Shown: positions 12,301 through 24,005 of the stretch, piece by piece | Layout: every line of letters begins with the position of its first letter | Position numbering within the stretch: the first letter of the stretch is position 1 | Source of the DNA: Gautieria morchelliformis | Taxonomy: Eukaryota > Basidiomycota > Agaricomycetes > Gomphales > Gomphaceae | Length of the DNA stretch: 64,000 bases | Direction: 5' to 3' | Assembly: GCA_015179125.1 (NCBI GenBank) | Contig: WHVA01000067.1 | Coordinates: 248,001 to 312,000, forward strand | Made by a program: the position numbers and the translations under genes | Notes under the pieces: model-generated | The model's input: the letters and a program-made list of their open reading frames with translations, nothing else | What the model was told of the DNA's origin: nothing | Databases searched by the model: none

Positions 12301-12373
12301 ACAGTGTGGTGCTTTGAATTGCGGCTCGATACCACATTTTTATGGAGTGCAAAATGTACTTCTATGTATATAA
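9334..12373 (+). pseudogene. Serine peptidase, family S28 (prolyl carboxypeptidase-like), decayed
   Basis: S28 enzymes are secreted or lysosomal peptidases cleaving after proline. The first exon encodes a signal peptide (LRLTIFLCVAALVSA) and the family start FFDQLIDHAKPSKGTFKQRFW. Later exons give VLEHRFFGLS, the nucleophile motif GSSYSG (near 10420), FWAGYASSAIVEAI, NMPKNCSADI, the block ending in DCLGTYNTSQAFW, and the histidine motif GNGFHCSDM (near 12010). A 22-base micro-exon near 11282 fits the frame. Two lesions argue for a pseudogene. The conserved DPWREAT block reads DP-stop-REAT because TGG is TAG at 11927-11929. Near 9725-9745 the PGE block is disturbed by small insertions and holds a TAA. 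Family length is about 500 residues, so nearly the whole gene is present. The 3' end past WVSQWPRS is uncertain. Confidence 0.75.
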
Positions 12374-12779
12374 TATTTTGTGGGATTACACACGCTTTTA
12401 CACATCGAACAAGACAGCGGACCTAACGGCAAAACAAGTTTGGCCGACGACGAAGATGAAACGCGGTAAAGCGAAGGGAAGACGGACATCTGTTTGAGAT
12501 CGAAGTTCACCATGAGAAAACAGCAGGCAGTGCTAGACACGAAATTAACCTACACATATCTCATTAATGACCCGATGAAGCACTATGGTCCTTGATATCT
12601 CTATTACTTCTTTAAAAGATCAATTATACTGTTTCATAGCCTATGCTTCAGATAAGCAACCACGTACGAAGACAAAGTCCAAACTCACGAGGTTCAGATC
12701 CTTAATTTTCTGCTCGGCGGTCACCCATGCCTCCTTAGGCCTCTGGAGTACCTTGTAATGGGTTTTAGGCCTTTGGCAT

Positions 12780-13195
12780 ATGACCTGCATAATCCCAAAT
12801 TTTCCTGGTGACATGCTAGGTTTTAGAACGGTCTCATTTACTTTACCACACCTCTCCTTTGCGGTAATATAGACCATATCTACAAACCAATAACATTGAT
12901 GTTGCAGGAGATGGCAGGATACCATTATTGATCGCCCCCTCTCATGTGTAGCCAGTACTTCCACTTTTGAGCACTGCTTCGAAGCAGCATTCAAAGCAGC
13001 ACTTGAAAGTGGACGTAGACCGACTACCCTTGATGGAGGGTGATTGATAATTGTATCCTACCATCTCCTGCAACATCAATGCTACTGGTTTGTGAACATG
13101 GTCTATAATGCTGCAAAGGAGAGGTGTGGTAAAGTAAATGAGACCATTCTAAAACCTAGCATGTCACCAGGAAATTTTGGGCTTGTGCAGGTCAT
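12780..13195. repeat. Inverted repeat, arms of about 145 bp
   Basis: Bases at about 12780-12925 are the reverse complement, with some mismatches, of 13050-13195. The loop between them is about 120 bases. Each arm carries the same protein-like fragment on opposite strands, so it probably arose from a repeated element inserted twice head to head. Confidence 0.7.
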
Positions 13196-13200
13196 ATTGG

Positions 13201-13230
13201 TTGCTTTGGAAAAGGACTTTTCCAAAGCAA
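13201..13230. repeat. Perfect palindrome, 14-bp arms
   Basis: The arms are TTGCTTTGGAAAAG and CTTTTCCAAAGCAA with GA between them. It stands at the outer end of the right arm of the inverted repeat just before it. Confidence 0.85.
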
Positions 13231-13603
13231 TCATCATGGTAGATAGATACATGGGGTTGAACTAGAGGGTCACAACATAAGTGACAAACATAGAAAGATT
13301 GTGGGTGTGAACTCAGGCCAAGCTTGAGAAGTTCATTACAGCTCCTTTTTTGCAGATGCCATACGGTTACCTCGGGATGCATATATAATTTCTGTGAGCG
13401 GTCTATGACATTACGTATGAGAAAGGATAATGGCGCTGGTTCAACCAAATTGGACTGACCCTTCGCATCGAAGCGCAAAGCTATACACAATATACACATA
13501 TGCTGTTATTAGGAGTCCTGCGGGTTTTTCATACCTGAAGAGAGCCAGTTATTTTCCCTCTCGAAATAGACATTAAGAGTGTATCCCTTTCCAAGCCTTG
13601 ACT

Positions 13604-15334
13604 TCAAAGCGACCGAAGACCCCTCCGCAACAAGTTTAACCGGTGCAACAAGAATTGTGATGTGATCCGCAAGATCTGCCTCGTCCAAAAGCTGGTGATA
13701 GAAGGCTCAAAGACAGGAAAGAGAGATAGCGGAGTCCAGCTTACGTGTGTCGTGAACACAATCGTGCACTCATCCTTCACGTCTCTCAAAGTTCTCCAAA
13801 TTGACCGTCTCGAAAGCGGATCGACACCTGAAGTACACTCATCCACAAGGACAACTAGTTCCGAAGACATTCAGCTACCCAGTTCCAAGTAACACCATGA
13901 GTGAGAACTCACTCTCCGACCCTCCAACAAGGTAGATTGCCAACTGGAGTTTTCTCTTGTGTCCACCACTCGAACGCCCAGCATTTTCATGGAGCTCTCC
14001 CGCAAGTCCACAGTCTTGGGAGAAGATGTTCGAATTCTGCTGGAGTTCGCTCCACGTATCCAAGTCGCTGATTTTGGGAAGGAGTGTCAGAATCGTGGTC
14101 CTCGGTGGGGCAATTTATAGCACCCCACAACTGCATCGTCTGCAAGCAGGTCAACTCTGAAAGAGAACGTTCTTCTGAGGCACGATTGCCAGCGCTCCGC
14201 TCGGGGGGCGACTTGGACCTTTCCACCTCAGCCCCTTCTTCCTTCTCGAGCAGCTTTCCCGTGGCGGTTGGCCCGGAAAAGACCACAGACCCACCAGATC
14301 TCCTAATCAAACCGGTTAATACACCCAACGCCGTACTCTTCCCCGTCCCGTTACTCCCCAACAATACAAATAGGCCGCCTCGTGGCACAGTGAAAGAGAG
14401 ATCCGCAATCGCTGTGACAACGTCCGGATCAGATTCATCAGGCACAATAAACCAGCGCCATGGACGAAAAAATGCTGAGAACGTCGATGGCGGGAATGTT
14501 TTTTACAAGGTGGTTGATCATGATTGCTGGTGGCTCTGTAGCCGGAACAGAAACTGTTTTTACTTCATCGGGCAAAGTAGTGGTCGCAGGGCCACGTGTC
14601 TGCCGAGGGCGGAACCACGAGCGCGTGAATGGTGATGCTGGATCATGTGCATCATCATAGTGGCCTTCGAGCCAGACAGCGATCAAGGGGTCGAGGAAGA
14701 CATCAACCTTGAAGTTACATGAAGTAAATTGATGAACGTCAAAATATCAGACGACCATGGTTTGGTTGCAAAGCCAGGCATATGGACTCACCAAACCCAC
14801 TAGAATAAGAGACAACAACATCAACCCATGGTCTGGATCTGGAGTCAAGACGGAGGTCGGAATCTGCTGTACTTCAAAGCCTGCCATAGCCCTATGAATG
14901 TGCCATCACACACACGTGAGAGGAGACCCGCGAAAACAAAAGAACCCTGCCTTACCGTGCGGAAAAGGCGTAGAATGAGGGCGAGAAGATTAGGTCAAAT
15001 CAGCTGGTGGCGCCCGTGCTTGCGTTCGACGACACCAAGGCCAACAGTGCCAAAATTACAGCGGTCGACGGTGCTGCCACAGCGAGGGCGGGAGAGAAGG
15101 GAGTGCAATCAAGAACGAATACGATCCGAGAGATAGCCTAAGACGATATTTAAATCTCGTTGTCAGGAATACAAGGGAAAGTTCTTGACCAGTAAGGAGG
15201 TGCAAAACGATCATGACACCAACGTTGGTGCCTGCAAAATTTCGAAACCGCCAGAGGATAGCAGTGAGTATCCAACCTGGAAAGTAAGCGAGGGAAATGG
15301 AGGCATGCCAGGGCCTGCCGTGTCTCGACATCAA
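13604..15334 (-). pseudogene. ABC transporter, ABCA type, decayed
   Basis: ABCA proteins are full-length lipid or sterol transporters. The N-terminal end of the relic (15334 downwards) looks like membrane segments, for example GVMIVLHLLTG. It is followed by a nucleotide-binding domain with Walker A GSNGTGKST (near 14340), the ABC signature SGGHKRKLQLAI (near 13960), Walker B VVLVDECTSGVDPLSRR (near 13840) and the H-loop TIVFTTH. The Q-loop region is missing or scrambled. Signature, Walker B and Walker A blocks lie in different frames, and the usual proline after the Walker B DE is cysteine. Only one NBD and a few membrane segments remain, against about 1,600 residues in intact ABCA proteins. 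Confidence 0.72.
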
Positions 15335-16301
15335 TTCAAAGGGAAGGAGAGCGAGACTTGATTCTTACAAGATGCGTTGGGCATCCCATGGGACCGTTAA
15401 TGTGAGGTGGGGCTAGCGCTTCGTTCGGTCACGTAGGATCCCGGAAAGTGCCAAGGAAGTTGATGAAAAGTGCAAGGACTAGGAGAGTGCGGAGACCACT
15501 GATATAACCTGATGATAACAGGGGTCAGACATGGGAGGATGAACGAACGGGAAAAGCCAAGGCGAGACAAGGGGACGAAATGAGAGCGAAAAAATGGCTG
15601 TTCAACAGTATGCAATGAACAATACGCACTGAGCCTGATTTTTAATGCCTGTTGCTGGTTCGTCTCCATGGTCTGGGAGTAGTGCTGTCCAAGTCCCGTC
15701 TAAAGACCCGGCCTAGCCCGAGCCGGGACGCAAGAAGACGAAGACGGGACGGGCCATGCCGGTTACCCCCAGCACGTGAGTGAAATGCGGGGATGCACAT
15801 GTTGTGGGCGCGGCAATGGATCCACGAAACTTTGCCCATGCAGTGCACGGAGCTCGCTCACGCCGCGTTGCCTCTCAGACACCGTGGACGCGAAGACGAC
15901 CGAGTAGCGTGTGATGATCGACGCGCGCTTCAACTGGACGCCGAGAACACGTGGGAGCTGCAGGCGTTGCGATGTCTTCGATGACAGGTCCGAGAAATTA
16001 CGCATTATGCGATGTAGACCACCAAGACGGATGGAGAGAGTGTGACTTGACAAACCAGGAGGTGTTTGCCGATACGGCGCCTCTCGTCGTCTTTTTCCGC
16101 CTACCACCTCGAACACTGCGAACAATGAACAACGTTAAGGGCAACGATAAGGGCACAGTAGCGTAAGTCCACGATCACTTCTCTACTGAGCCAACGGTTC
16201 ACTCTCCACCACGAAGTATTCCTGCAGGAATCAAAGTTGCTGGAAAGAACTCTTTCGTTTGCGCTGCCTATTGCATACTGACACATGCCGATCGACAACA
16301 G
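15335..16301. other. Intergenic region upstream of the NLR gene
   Basis: No supported gene. A possible first exon of the NLR gene begins at ATG 16125 and runs to a GTAAGT donor at 16163, giving MNNVKGNDKGTVA. I could not join it in frame to the C2-like exon, so it is not included. Other open frames on both strands have no recognisable motifs. Confidence 0.35.
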
Positions 16302-19300
16302 ACCTGAAATGCGACCACCTTCCCAATGTCGGACTGTTCTGCAAACGTCCTGGTAACTACTACGTAAAACTCTGTGTCGACAAGGATACCCAGAAGACTG
16401 CGGTAGCTGCGAGGGGGAACACTGCCTCGTGGAATGGGTCCTTCTATTTGTGCGTTTAATTCCAATGTTATTATCTTCACGCGACTTAAGTCCACGCCCA
16501 GCAAGGACTTTCATGGGTCTTCGGTATTAGGAATCGAAGTCTACGGGCACCGTATCTTTACACGTGATGACTACATAGGTGGTGCGAAGGAACGGATTGA
16601 GTTGCTGCTTGCCGAAGGAGGAACTGGAGGTCAGTCCTTTTCGTTCATCGACGGAATGCACGCGTAATCATCAAACACAGCAGCCGTTGCTCGCAAACTG
16701 CGAAAATCAGATAAGGCAGGGAAGATCCATGATGGTCTGGCTGTCATAGAGTTCACCCTCACGTCTTTCGCGACGTCCGACGAGGCGCAGAAGGCCGAGT
16801 TGAGCGAAGCCGTCAGCGGAACGAGAGTGGTCGATAATATGAACCCGCCGCCGTCCCTAATCACTTGTGTACGGAATGTGGTCAACTGGGTCACTTCGAC
16901 CACCAATGCTATCGATCCAATAGCGGCGTCTTGGGATCCCCTCCTTCGCAAGGTCCAGCTGTTTACCAGTATTGTGGATAAGGCCTCAGAGGTATGGTTA
17001 GGTTGGTCGTCTCCTAGGGTATCTCATTGACACGGTGAGCTTTGATTCTAGGTCCATCCCTATGCGAAAATGGCATGGTCCATCCTGTCTCTTGCACATA
17101 CGGTACATCCATGACATACGCCAACCGGATACATATAGCTGACATCTGGGGTTGACACTATTTAGACGATCATTGATCAGATGGACCGAGACGATAGCAT
17201 TCATGGTCTGGCCAAAATTATTGGAGACACCTATGACTTCGTCGATCAGACAGAACCGTTAAAGAAAATTGAATCACACAAGTCAATTATCCTATCCTTG
17301 GCACAACAAACGTTAGAGTGCAGCTACTTTATTCGCGCCTACGCAAAAAACAAGGGTTTCTGTATGTTGAACCCACTGTCAGGTGGCCATAGCTGACGAT
17401 CTTTGTTCAGGGAAAAGAACGGTGAAAAATCTATGGTCGGATGTCGACCGCAAGGTCAAACAATACCGGGAAACGTTCAACAATCTCAGGTTGGCGTTAC
17501 AAGAACAGGCCATCATTCATACCGAAATCACTGTACTTCGTGTTCTGGATGCCGTCGGCGACCTCTGTGAGTTTTCTGACTTTGGGCCTTTCCCGAGGCT
17601 AATACACCTTGCAACTAGCCGTGGAAGTTCATCTTAATGACATGCCCTATGCACCGGGAGCTGGATGCGATCCTACAAAAGGCTGTTTGCCGGGTACTCG
17701 CGAGAAAGTTATTAGGGAGATCTGCGATTGGGCCAACCAGGATAGCGACGACACCCCTAGGATATTTTTCTTAAACGATGTTGCAGGTGCCGGAAAATCT
17801 GCAATTGCTCACGAGGTCGCTCGACGATTTGACAGGCTAAAACGTCTCGGATCGTCGTACTGTTTTGACCGCGATCATCCGGCAGAACGATCCCCCGACA
17901 ATACCTTTAGCACTATTGCTCGTGATCTGGCTGATCTGGACCCACAACGCAAAGCATCGTTGGTGAAAGTGGTCGGAGAGCAGAGAGCCCTTCGGACCAC
18001 ACGCATACCTCATCAGCAGTTCCAGAAGTTCATTTTGGACGCCGCCCATGGGCTAACGACCATCGGACCAACGGTGATCGTCATTGATGCATTGGATGAG
18101 AGCGGAGACCGGGAATGTCGCCAGGGTCTCTTGTCTGTCCTTGGCAACGAAGCTGCAAAACTGCCGTCCAATTTCCGTGTTCTTATCACTTCGCGTGCGG
18201 AAAAGGACATCCAGGACGCCCTTCTTGGGAAGAAGCATGTGCTGTCCAGGTCCATAAAGGATATTGACCCCAACCCTGCCGATGACGTCTCTCGCTTTGT
18301 GAAAGATCAACTAGGCCACATTACGGCCCTTGAGCGTAGATGGCCCAACAATGGCTGGTGTCAATTATTAGTGGATAAATCTGAAGGTCACTTTCAATGG
18401 GCGTCCACTGCTTGTCGATTCGTCAAAGGAGATGGGACACAAGGTCTCGACCCTGCCGAGCAACTGGATACCCTTTTGGCCTCAACATCACAGAACACGC
18501 ACCTCAGTCGGTTGGATGGGTTATACCTCAACATACTGAAGGAAATATTCAGAGTGGGAGACCACCCTGTTATCGTGCGTCGATTCCGATCGGTCATGGG
18601 CTGCATACTGTTAGTCAGAGAACCCCTGTCCATCTATGCTCTCCGGAAGTTGTGTGATGAAACCGAGTCGAGCAATGCGGTGGATTTGATAGTTGGGCCA
18701 ATGGGATCTTTGTTGAGCGGTGTCGCACAGGAAACTGACCCAATTCGTCTGCTGCACACGTCATTTCGTGACTTTCTAACAGACGATGGCCGGAGTGGAC
18801 CCTATTACATCGATATATCTTCACACAAGGACCGCCTTGCGTTCTCATGCTTGCGCGTGATGGAGGATGAACTTTGTTTCAACATTTGTCAGCTTGAAAC
18901 TTCACATCTGCGCAATGACGATATTGTCGACTTGGCGACACGGACCAAGAAATATATATCCCCACAACTTTCTTACTCTTGCCGTTTTTGGGCGGACCAT
19001 GTTCGCGCCACCACCTTTACGCCGGGCATAGGTGCAAAGGTGAAGGAGTTCTTTCAGACTAGGCTACTCTACTGGCTTGAAGTTTTGAGTTTGATCAAGA
19101 AGGTATCCGATGCATCAGTAGCGCTCTCGTCAATAATGGACTGGAGTCAGGTGAGTGCCTGAGTTGTTATGAGCTCCGACGTAGTCTAATGAACTTCAGG
19201 ATAATGACATTACAGCATTAATAACGGATGCCCGCAAGTTTGTAGCTACGTTCGGGAGTGTAATCTCTCAGAGTGCTCCCCATCTCTATTTGTCGGCACT

Positions 19301-21598
19301 CCCGTTTGCACCTGAACGATCGAAACTAAGCGAGACTTACCTCCCACGATTTCCACGACTACTCAGCGTCGAGATCGGGAAAGTGGCGACGTGGCTTCCT
19401 ATTCAAACCGTTCTGGTAGGTCATACCATGGCCGTCTGGTCGGTGGCGTTCTCGCATGACGGCAAGCGGATTGTCTCCGGGTCTTTTGACCAGACGATCC
19501 GTGTGTGGAATGCAGACACCGGGGAGGGAATTTCAGCACCATTCGAAGGCCACACCCACAGTGTCTTGTCGGTGGCGTTCTCGCACGACGGCAAGCGCAT
19601 CGTCTCTGGGTCTCGTGACAAGACGATCCGTGTGTGGAATGCAGACACCGGGGAGGTCATTTCAGCACCATCTGAAGGCCACACCGACTGGGTCACATCC
19701 GTGGCATTCTCGCCAGACGGCAAACGCATCGTCTCCGCGTCTCGTGACAAGACGATCCGTGTGTGGAATGCAGACACCGCGGAGGTCATTTCAGCACCAC
19801 TCGAAGGGCACACCGACTGGGTCACGTCGGTGGCGTTCTCGCAGGATGGCAAGCGCATCGTCTCCGGATCTTTTGACCAGACGATCCGTGTGTGGAATGC
19901 AGACACCGGGGAGGTCATTTCAGCACCATTCGAAGGGCACACCGGGTTCGTCACGTCCGTGGCATTCTCGCAGGATGGCAAGCGCATCGTCTCCGGGTCT
20001 GCAGACAAGACGATCCGTGTGTGTAATGCAGACACCGGGGAGATCATTTCAGCACCATTCGAAGGTCACACCGAGTGGGTCACGTCCGTGGCGTTCTCGC
20101 AGGACGGCAAGTGCATCGTCTCCGGGTCTGTAGACGACACGATCTGTGTGTGGAATGCAGACACCGGGGAGGTCATTTCAGGCCCATTCCAAGGCCACAC
20201 CAGCTTTGTCGAGTCGGTGGCGTTCTCGCCGGACGGCAAGCGCATCGTCTCCGGGTCTGCAGACAGCACGATCCATGTGTGGAATGCAGACACCGAGGAG
20301 GTCATTTCAGCACCACTCGAAGGCCACACCGGCCATGTCATGTCGGTGTCATTCTCACCGGATGGCAAGCGCATTGTCTCCGGGTCTGATGACAACACTA
20401 TCTTTGTGTGGAATGCAGACACCGGGGAGGTCGTTTCAGCACCATTCGAAGGCCACAGCGACTGGGTCACGTCGGTGGTGTTTTCGCAGGACGGCGGGCG
20501 CATCGTTTCCGGATCTCGTGACAAGACGGTCCGTGTGTGGAATGCAGACACTGGAGAGGTCATTTCAGCACCATTTGAAGGCCACAGCGAGGACGTCATG
20601 TCTGTGGCGTTCTCGCAGGACGGCAAGCGTATCTTCTCCGGGTCTCGTGACAAGACGATCCATGTGTGGAATGCAGACACTGGGGAGGTCATTTCGTCAT
20701 TCTCGCTGGACGGCAAGCGCAGTGTCTCCAGGTCTGATTACAACACGATCTGTGTGTGGAATGCAGACATCGGGGAGGTCCTTTCAGCACCATTTGAAGG
20801 CTACACCGACTGGGTCACGTCGGTGGCGTTCTCGCATGACGGCAAGCGCGTCGTCTCCGGGTCTGATGACCACACGATCCGTGTGTGGAATGCAGACACC
20901 GGGGAGGTCCTTTCAGCACCATTCGGAGGCCACAGCGACTGGGTCACGTCGGTGGTGTTTTCGCAGGATGGCGAGCGCATCGTTTCCGGATCTCGTGACA
21001 AGACGGTCCGTGTGTGGAATGCAGACACCGGGGAGGTTATTTCAGGCCCATTCCAAGGCCACACCAGCTTTGTCGAGTCGGTGGCGATCTCGCCGGACGG
21101 TAAGCGCATCGTCTCCGGGTCTGCAGACAACACGATCCGTGTGTGGACTGCAGACACCGAGGAAGTCATTTCAGCACCATTTGAAGGCCACACCGGCTAT
21201 GTCATGTCGGTGGCATTCTCGCAGGATGGTAAGCGCATCGTCTCCGGGTCTGCAGACAAGACGATCCGTGTGTGGAATGCAGACACTGGGGAGCTCATTT
21301 CAGCACCATCCCCAGGTCAGGCTAGTCAGTAGCTGTTATCTTGATTTGTCGGAACATGACGAAATCTGCTAATATCTTTTGCACAGCTACAGGGCCTGGG
21401 TTTCGAAACGACTCACGCCTCGAAAATGGCTGGTTACTAAACTCGCCCTCAGAACTTTTATTCTGGATACCACCTTGGTCGCAAGTAGGTCTATGGCGGC
21501 CGGCGAACACCGCTGTCATTGCAAAGGGGTCCACAAAGCTTGATTTTAGCCGGTTTGAGCACGGCAGATCATGGACACGATGCAGAGAGGCCAAATGA
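16302..21598 (+). CDS. NLR-type protein: C2-like, NACHT, 15 WD40 repeats
   Basis: Fungal STAND/NLR proteins sense non-self and trigger responses such as heterokaryon incompatibility; that role is inferred from architecture. Supported exons include 16302-16449, 16502-16629, 16681-16991, 17052-17102, 17166-17361, 17411-17566 and 17619-19149, then the WD40 exon from about 19200 and a last exon ending in TGA at 21598. A C2-like domain comes first (YYVKLCVDKD, WNGSFYF across an intron), then a helical region, then NACHT with Walker A GAGKSA near 17790, Walker B VIVIDALDE near 18080 and FRVLITSRAEKD. The WD40 array fills 19415-21310. The last exon adds a cap (GWLLNSPSELLFWIPPW). Joined exons stay open, so the gene looks intact. 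The first exon is uncertain. Its neighbours are decayed genes. Confidence 0.88.
19415..21310 (+). repeat. Coding minisatellite: 15 WD40 repeats of 129 bp with high internal conservation
   Basis: Fourteen full 43-residue units and one shortened unit follow each other with near identity. A typical unit reads EGHTDWVTSVAFSQDGKRI, then VSGSxDxTIRVWNADTGEV and ISAPF. Variation is concentrated at the two residues after GHT, the residue after the following V, and the residues flanking D in the SGSxDxT block. Framework residues hardly vary even at synonymous positions. Confidence 0.92.
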
Positions 21599-22082
21599 TT
21601 TTGCCTGGGGAAACACTCATTGAAACACAGATATGTTATCACCTACTACAACAATGGTTGGACTTGCAGGTTGTTTTGAGAACATTTCTGCATTTGATTA
21701 GCCACTCATGTGCACTAATATAAATATTATTACTCATCTTATGACCCTCCAATCCTTGACCTTCTTTTTTTTTTTTTCTCATCATTTTATTTGACTGCAG
21801 GCTGTGTGCCTATGGTGGTCATTACTTGGACCTTTCCCCTTGCTCCCTGGGACTCCCAGCCTCCTGTGTCCTTGCATGGGCTCCTGCACAGACGATGGGT
21901 CCTTCCCCCCACTGGCCCATCTTCCTTGAAGATGTTTGTCACCCTGCACTGTTGGTGAGGATAGGTGTTGGCTCTCTCCTGTTTGACAATGATGTGTGTG
22001 TGGGTCTGGCTTTGTAAGTGCTCAGCCACTGAAGTGGGCTGGCATGACAAGATAGAGTGTCATGGTGTAGGTAGAAGGGAGT
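21599..22082. other. Spacer without recognised gene
   Basis: Contains a T-tract near 21766-21778. Its open frames have no recognisable motifs. It may include sequence beyond the end of the adjacent retroelement relic. Confidence 0.35.
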
Positions 22083-22167
22083 TCTTATAAGGGCAACCTA
22101 GGCAGATGCTCTACACTCAAGTAGGGTTGTCCACCATAACGGTTATAATTTAATCATAACTGGATTA

Positions 22168-22560
22168 TCATAAATGAGGATAGTAATACAGATGGAAGAT
22201 GCACGACTCACCAGCAGTGGTTCTGTTGTCCAGACTGGGGGCCTCAGGGAAGGACAGGTGCCAGCAATCCTGAGCCCCCTCATCCGAGCTAGAGATGGTG
22301 ATGCCGGAAGGAAAGATGGGAATGGCATGGGATAGAGGATGAGTCCGAAGTCTGTGTTCCCTTACAAGCTCCACATCGATGAACATCCCTGTAGCATCAC
22401 TGTCAAGGAGGGAGTCAATTGTGAGTGGATGACCTGTGTCAACCGAGTGGACCTTGAGAGCTACTACCTTTGGTGCATCGGTAGAGGTCAGCAGTGTGGA
22501 CATATAGAGGGAGTGGAAGATTGCATCAGCAGCTGGAGTGATGGGTTGGGTTTTTGGCAT
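22168..22560 (-). pseudogene. Retroelement protease fragment, active site DSD
   Basis: The frame contains SLLDSDATGMFIDVELVREH, followed by LRTHPLSHAIPIFP, which aligns by eye with Gypsy aspartic proteases (usual form LLDSGATGMFID). The glycine of the D-S/T-G active site is D, so the enzyme would not be expected to work. It belongs to the relic at 22083-23206. Confidence 0.6.
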
Positions 22561-22819
22561 GGCTGGTTTGGTTTCAATTAAATCAGGGGTTGGGGTTGGG
22601 GGTTGGAGGAGAATGATGCATCATATTGCCCGTGATCCCTACTGTATATGTTTTGAGAACTGATTCGTCAAGCGGGGCATGTCTTTCACCACTGACTGGC
22701 CTAAAAACCCTTTCCTTCCTCTTGGACAGGGGCTTCCACCTTCCGTTTGTGTTCCTCCATTGCTGCTGCTACAGATTCAGAGACGCTGCAATGTCTGCCT
22801 TTGTGAGGTTTGCACGGAT

Positions 22820-23206
22820 TCATGGCTTGCGAGGTTCAGGACAGTCTGGTGAAATGTGACCAGGTCTCTTACAGTTGTAGCAGATCCACATTTTGGTGTG
22901 GCAGCGGGATGAGTCAATGTCCATAGGTGTTGCATTACTGGGTGGTGCTGTGACAACAGGAGCCGTAGCAGGAGTGTGGTGTGGTTGGGCAGGAGGAGGG
23001 TGATTAGGAGCATGGGGTGTTTGCACCTTCCTGACCTCTAACAGATGACAATGGTTATGGCCACTCTGACAAGCTGTATCCTTCCAGCCCTTGAGGTCAG
23101 GTGGGAGTGAGGGCTGTGCATGGATTTTGTCAAGGATACCTGACAGGACGCCATGAGCATAGGCATCTTCAAGTTCCTCATTATTAAAGCCTGTCCGACC
23201 TGCCAA
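22820..23206 (-). pseudogene. Retroelement gag fragment with CCHC zinc knuckle
   Basis: The 128-residue frame ends in CYNCKRPGHISPDCPEP, a perfect C-x2-C-x4-H-x4-C nucleic-acid-binding knuckle. Before it is a proline- and histidine-rich linker, and further upstream GILDKIHAQPSLPPDLKGW, typical of the end of a Gypsy capsid. The N-terminal capsid is missing. Confidence 0.7.
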
Positions 23207-23960
23207 GATCTCAAACTTTAGTTTTCAAACATTTATACATGTATATTACTCTAGTCTGAGAATGCTACATCCTCTGCTTATGCTATATTGGTAGCATAAT
23301 GGTGCATATAAGCCTATTTTTTCGAATATTAGGATCTTCATAATAAGCTATATAATTTGTACTGAATGGTAGATACTATATCACATATAGTTCTTACAAA
23401 ATATCAGGTCTTATTATGGACTAGTTATTGAGATATACATGTTTCTTTCTGAATGGCTGTCACGGAGTCAAAATTCAGACTCCACCTTATGTACCCGGAA
23501 CAGCTGTAATGAACTGCTGGCTATATATATAAATCTCTGCTATGGTACAAACATACATTAAGACTTTTCACATGGAGAATCAGCACATGAGGAATGCATA
23601 GGAGTCAGGGACTGGCACTAAAGTGCCACTACCGATACAGTACCATAAAATATGGCTGGCCACAGGCATATTACAGGTTCAAAAATAGACACATAATTAT
23701 GCAGTGCAACCCTGTGGGACATGCGGTGGCTGATGCCGTGTTGCACTTACATCAGCTCCCCCTGGTGTTTTTCTCCTGCATCACCTCACCGACTGCAGTG
23801 ACTGACAGTGCTGGCGAAGTCAATGACAGCCCACCATCCTGCTGGGGGTCCCTTGCGCACCTGAAGGCATGCCTTCAGTGGTGTGGGGGACCCATTTCCT
23901 GCACTGGATTTGGGTGAGGGCGTGTGCTTCCCCATAGCCAACCCCAGTATGTCTTTAGTG

Positions 23961-24005
23961 CATGTCCTGCAATGCACTAAGATGTTTAGTGCATTGTGGG
24001 ACATG
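23961..24005. repeat. Hairpin with about 19-bp arms
   Basis: The left arm CATGTCCTGCAATGCACTA pairs with TAGTGCATTGTGGGACATG, leaving a loop of about seven bases and one mismatched step. It is not followed by a T-tract. Confidence 0.75.

Larger units (their letters stand above)
12374..13603. other. Non-coding stretch with inverted repeat
   Basis: The stretch is dominated by an inverted repeat at about 12780-13195. The two arms translate to similar fragments containing YHLLQHQCYWFV and CGKVNETxLKPSMSPG, which I do not recognise. The rest (12374-12640 and 13260-13600) holds only short open frames without motifs. Confidence 0.45.
22083..23206 (-). mobile_element. Gypsy-type retroelement relic (gag, protease, LTR scrap)
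   Basis: Read on the minus strand, a gag C-terminal part with a zinc knuckle is followed by a protease-like part, then by a short piece (about 22130-22083) matching, in reverse complement, the diverged LTR end at about 25940-25985. RT, RNase H and integrase are absent. The piece order suggests an internal deletion between protease and LTR. Confidence 0.65.

Noticed and set aside
19421..20716. Long minus-strand frames of about 210 codons opposite the WD40 array
   Set aside because: They are shadows of the highly regular coding repeats, keep the same period and have no independent start or motif.
20146..21372. 408-codon plus-strand frame overlapping the WD40 frame
   Set aside because: It is the +1 frame of the repeat array with R/S/T-rich repeats. 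The WD40 frame explains the sequence.
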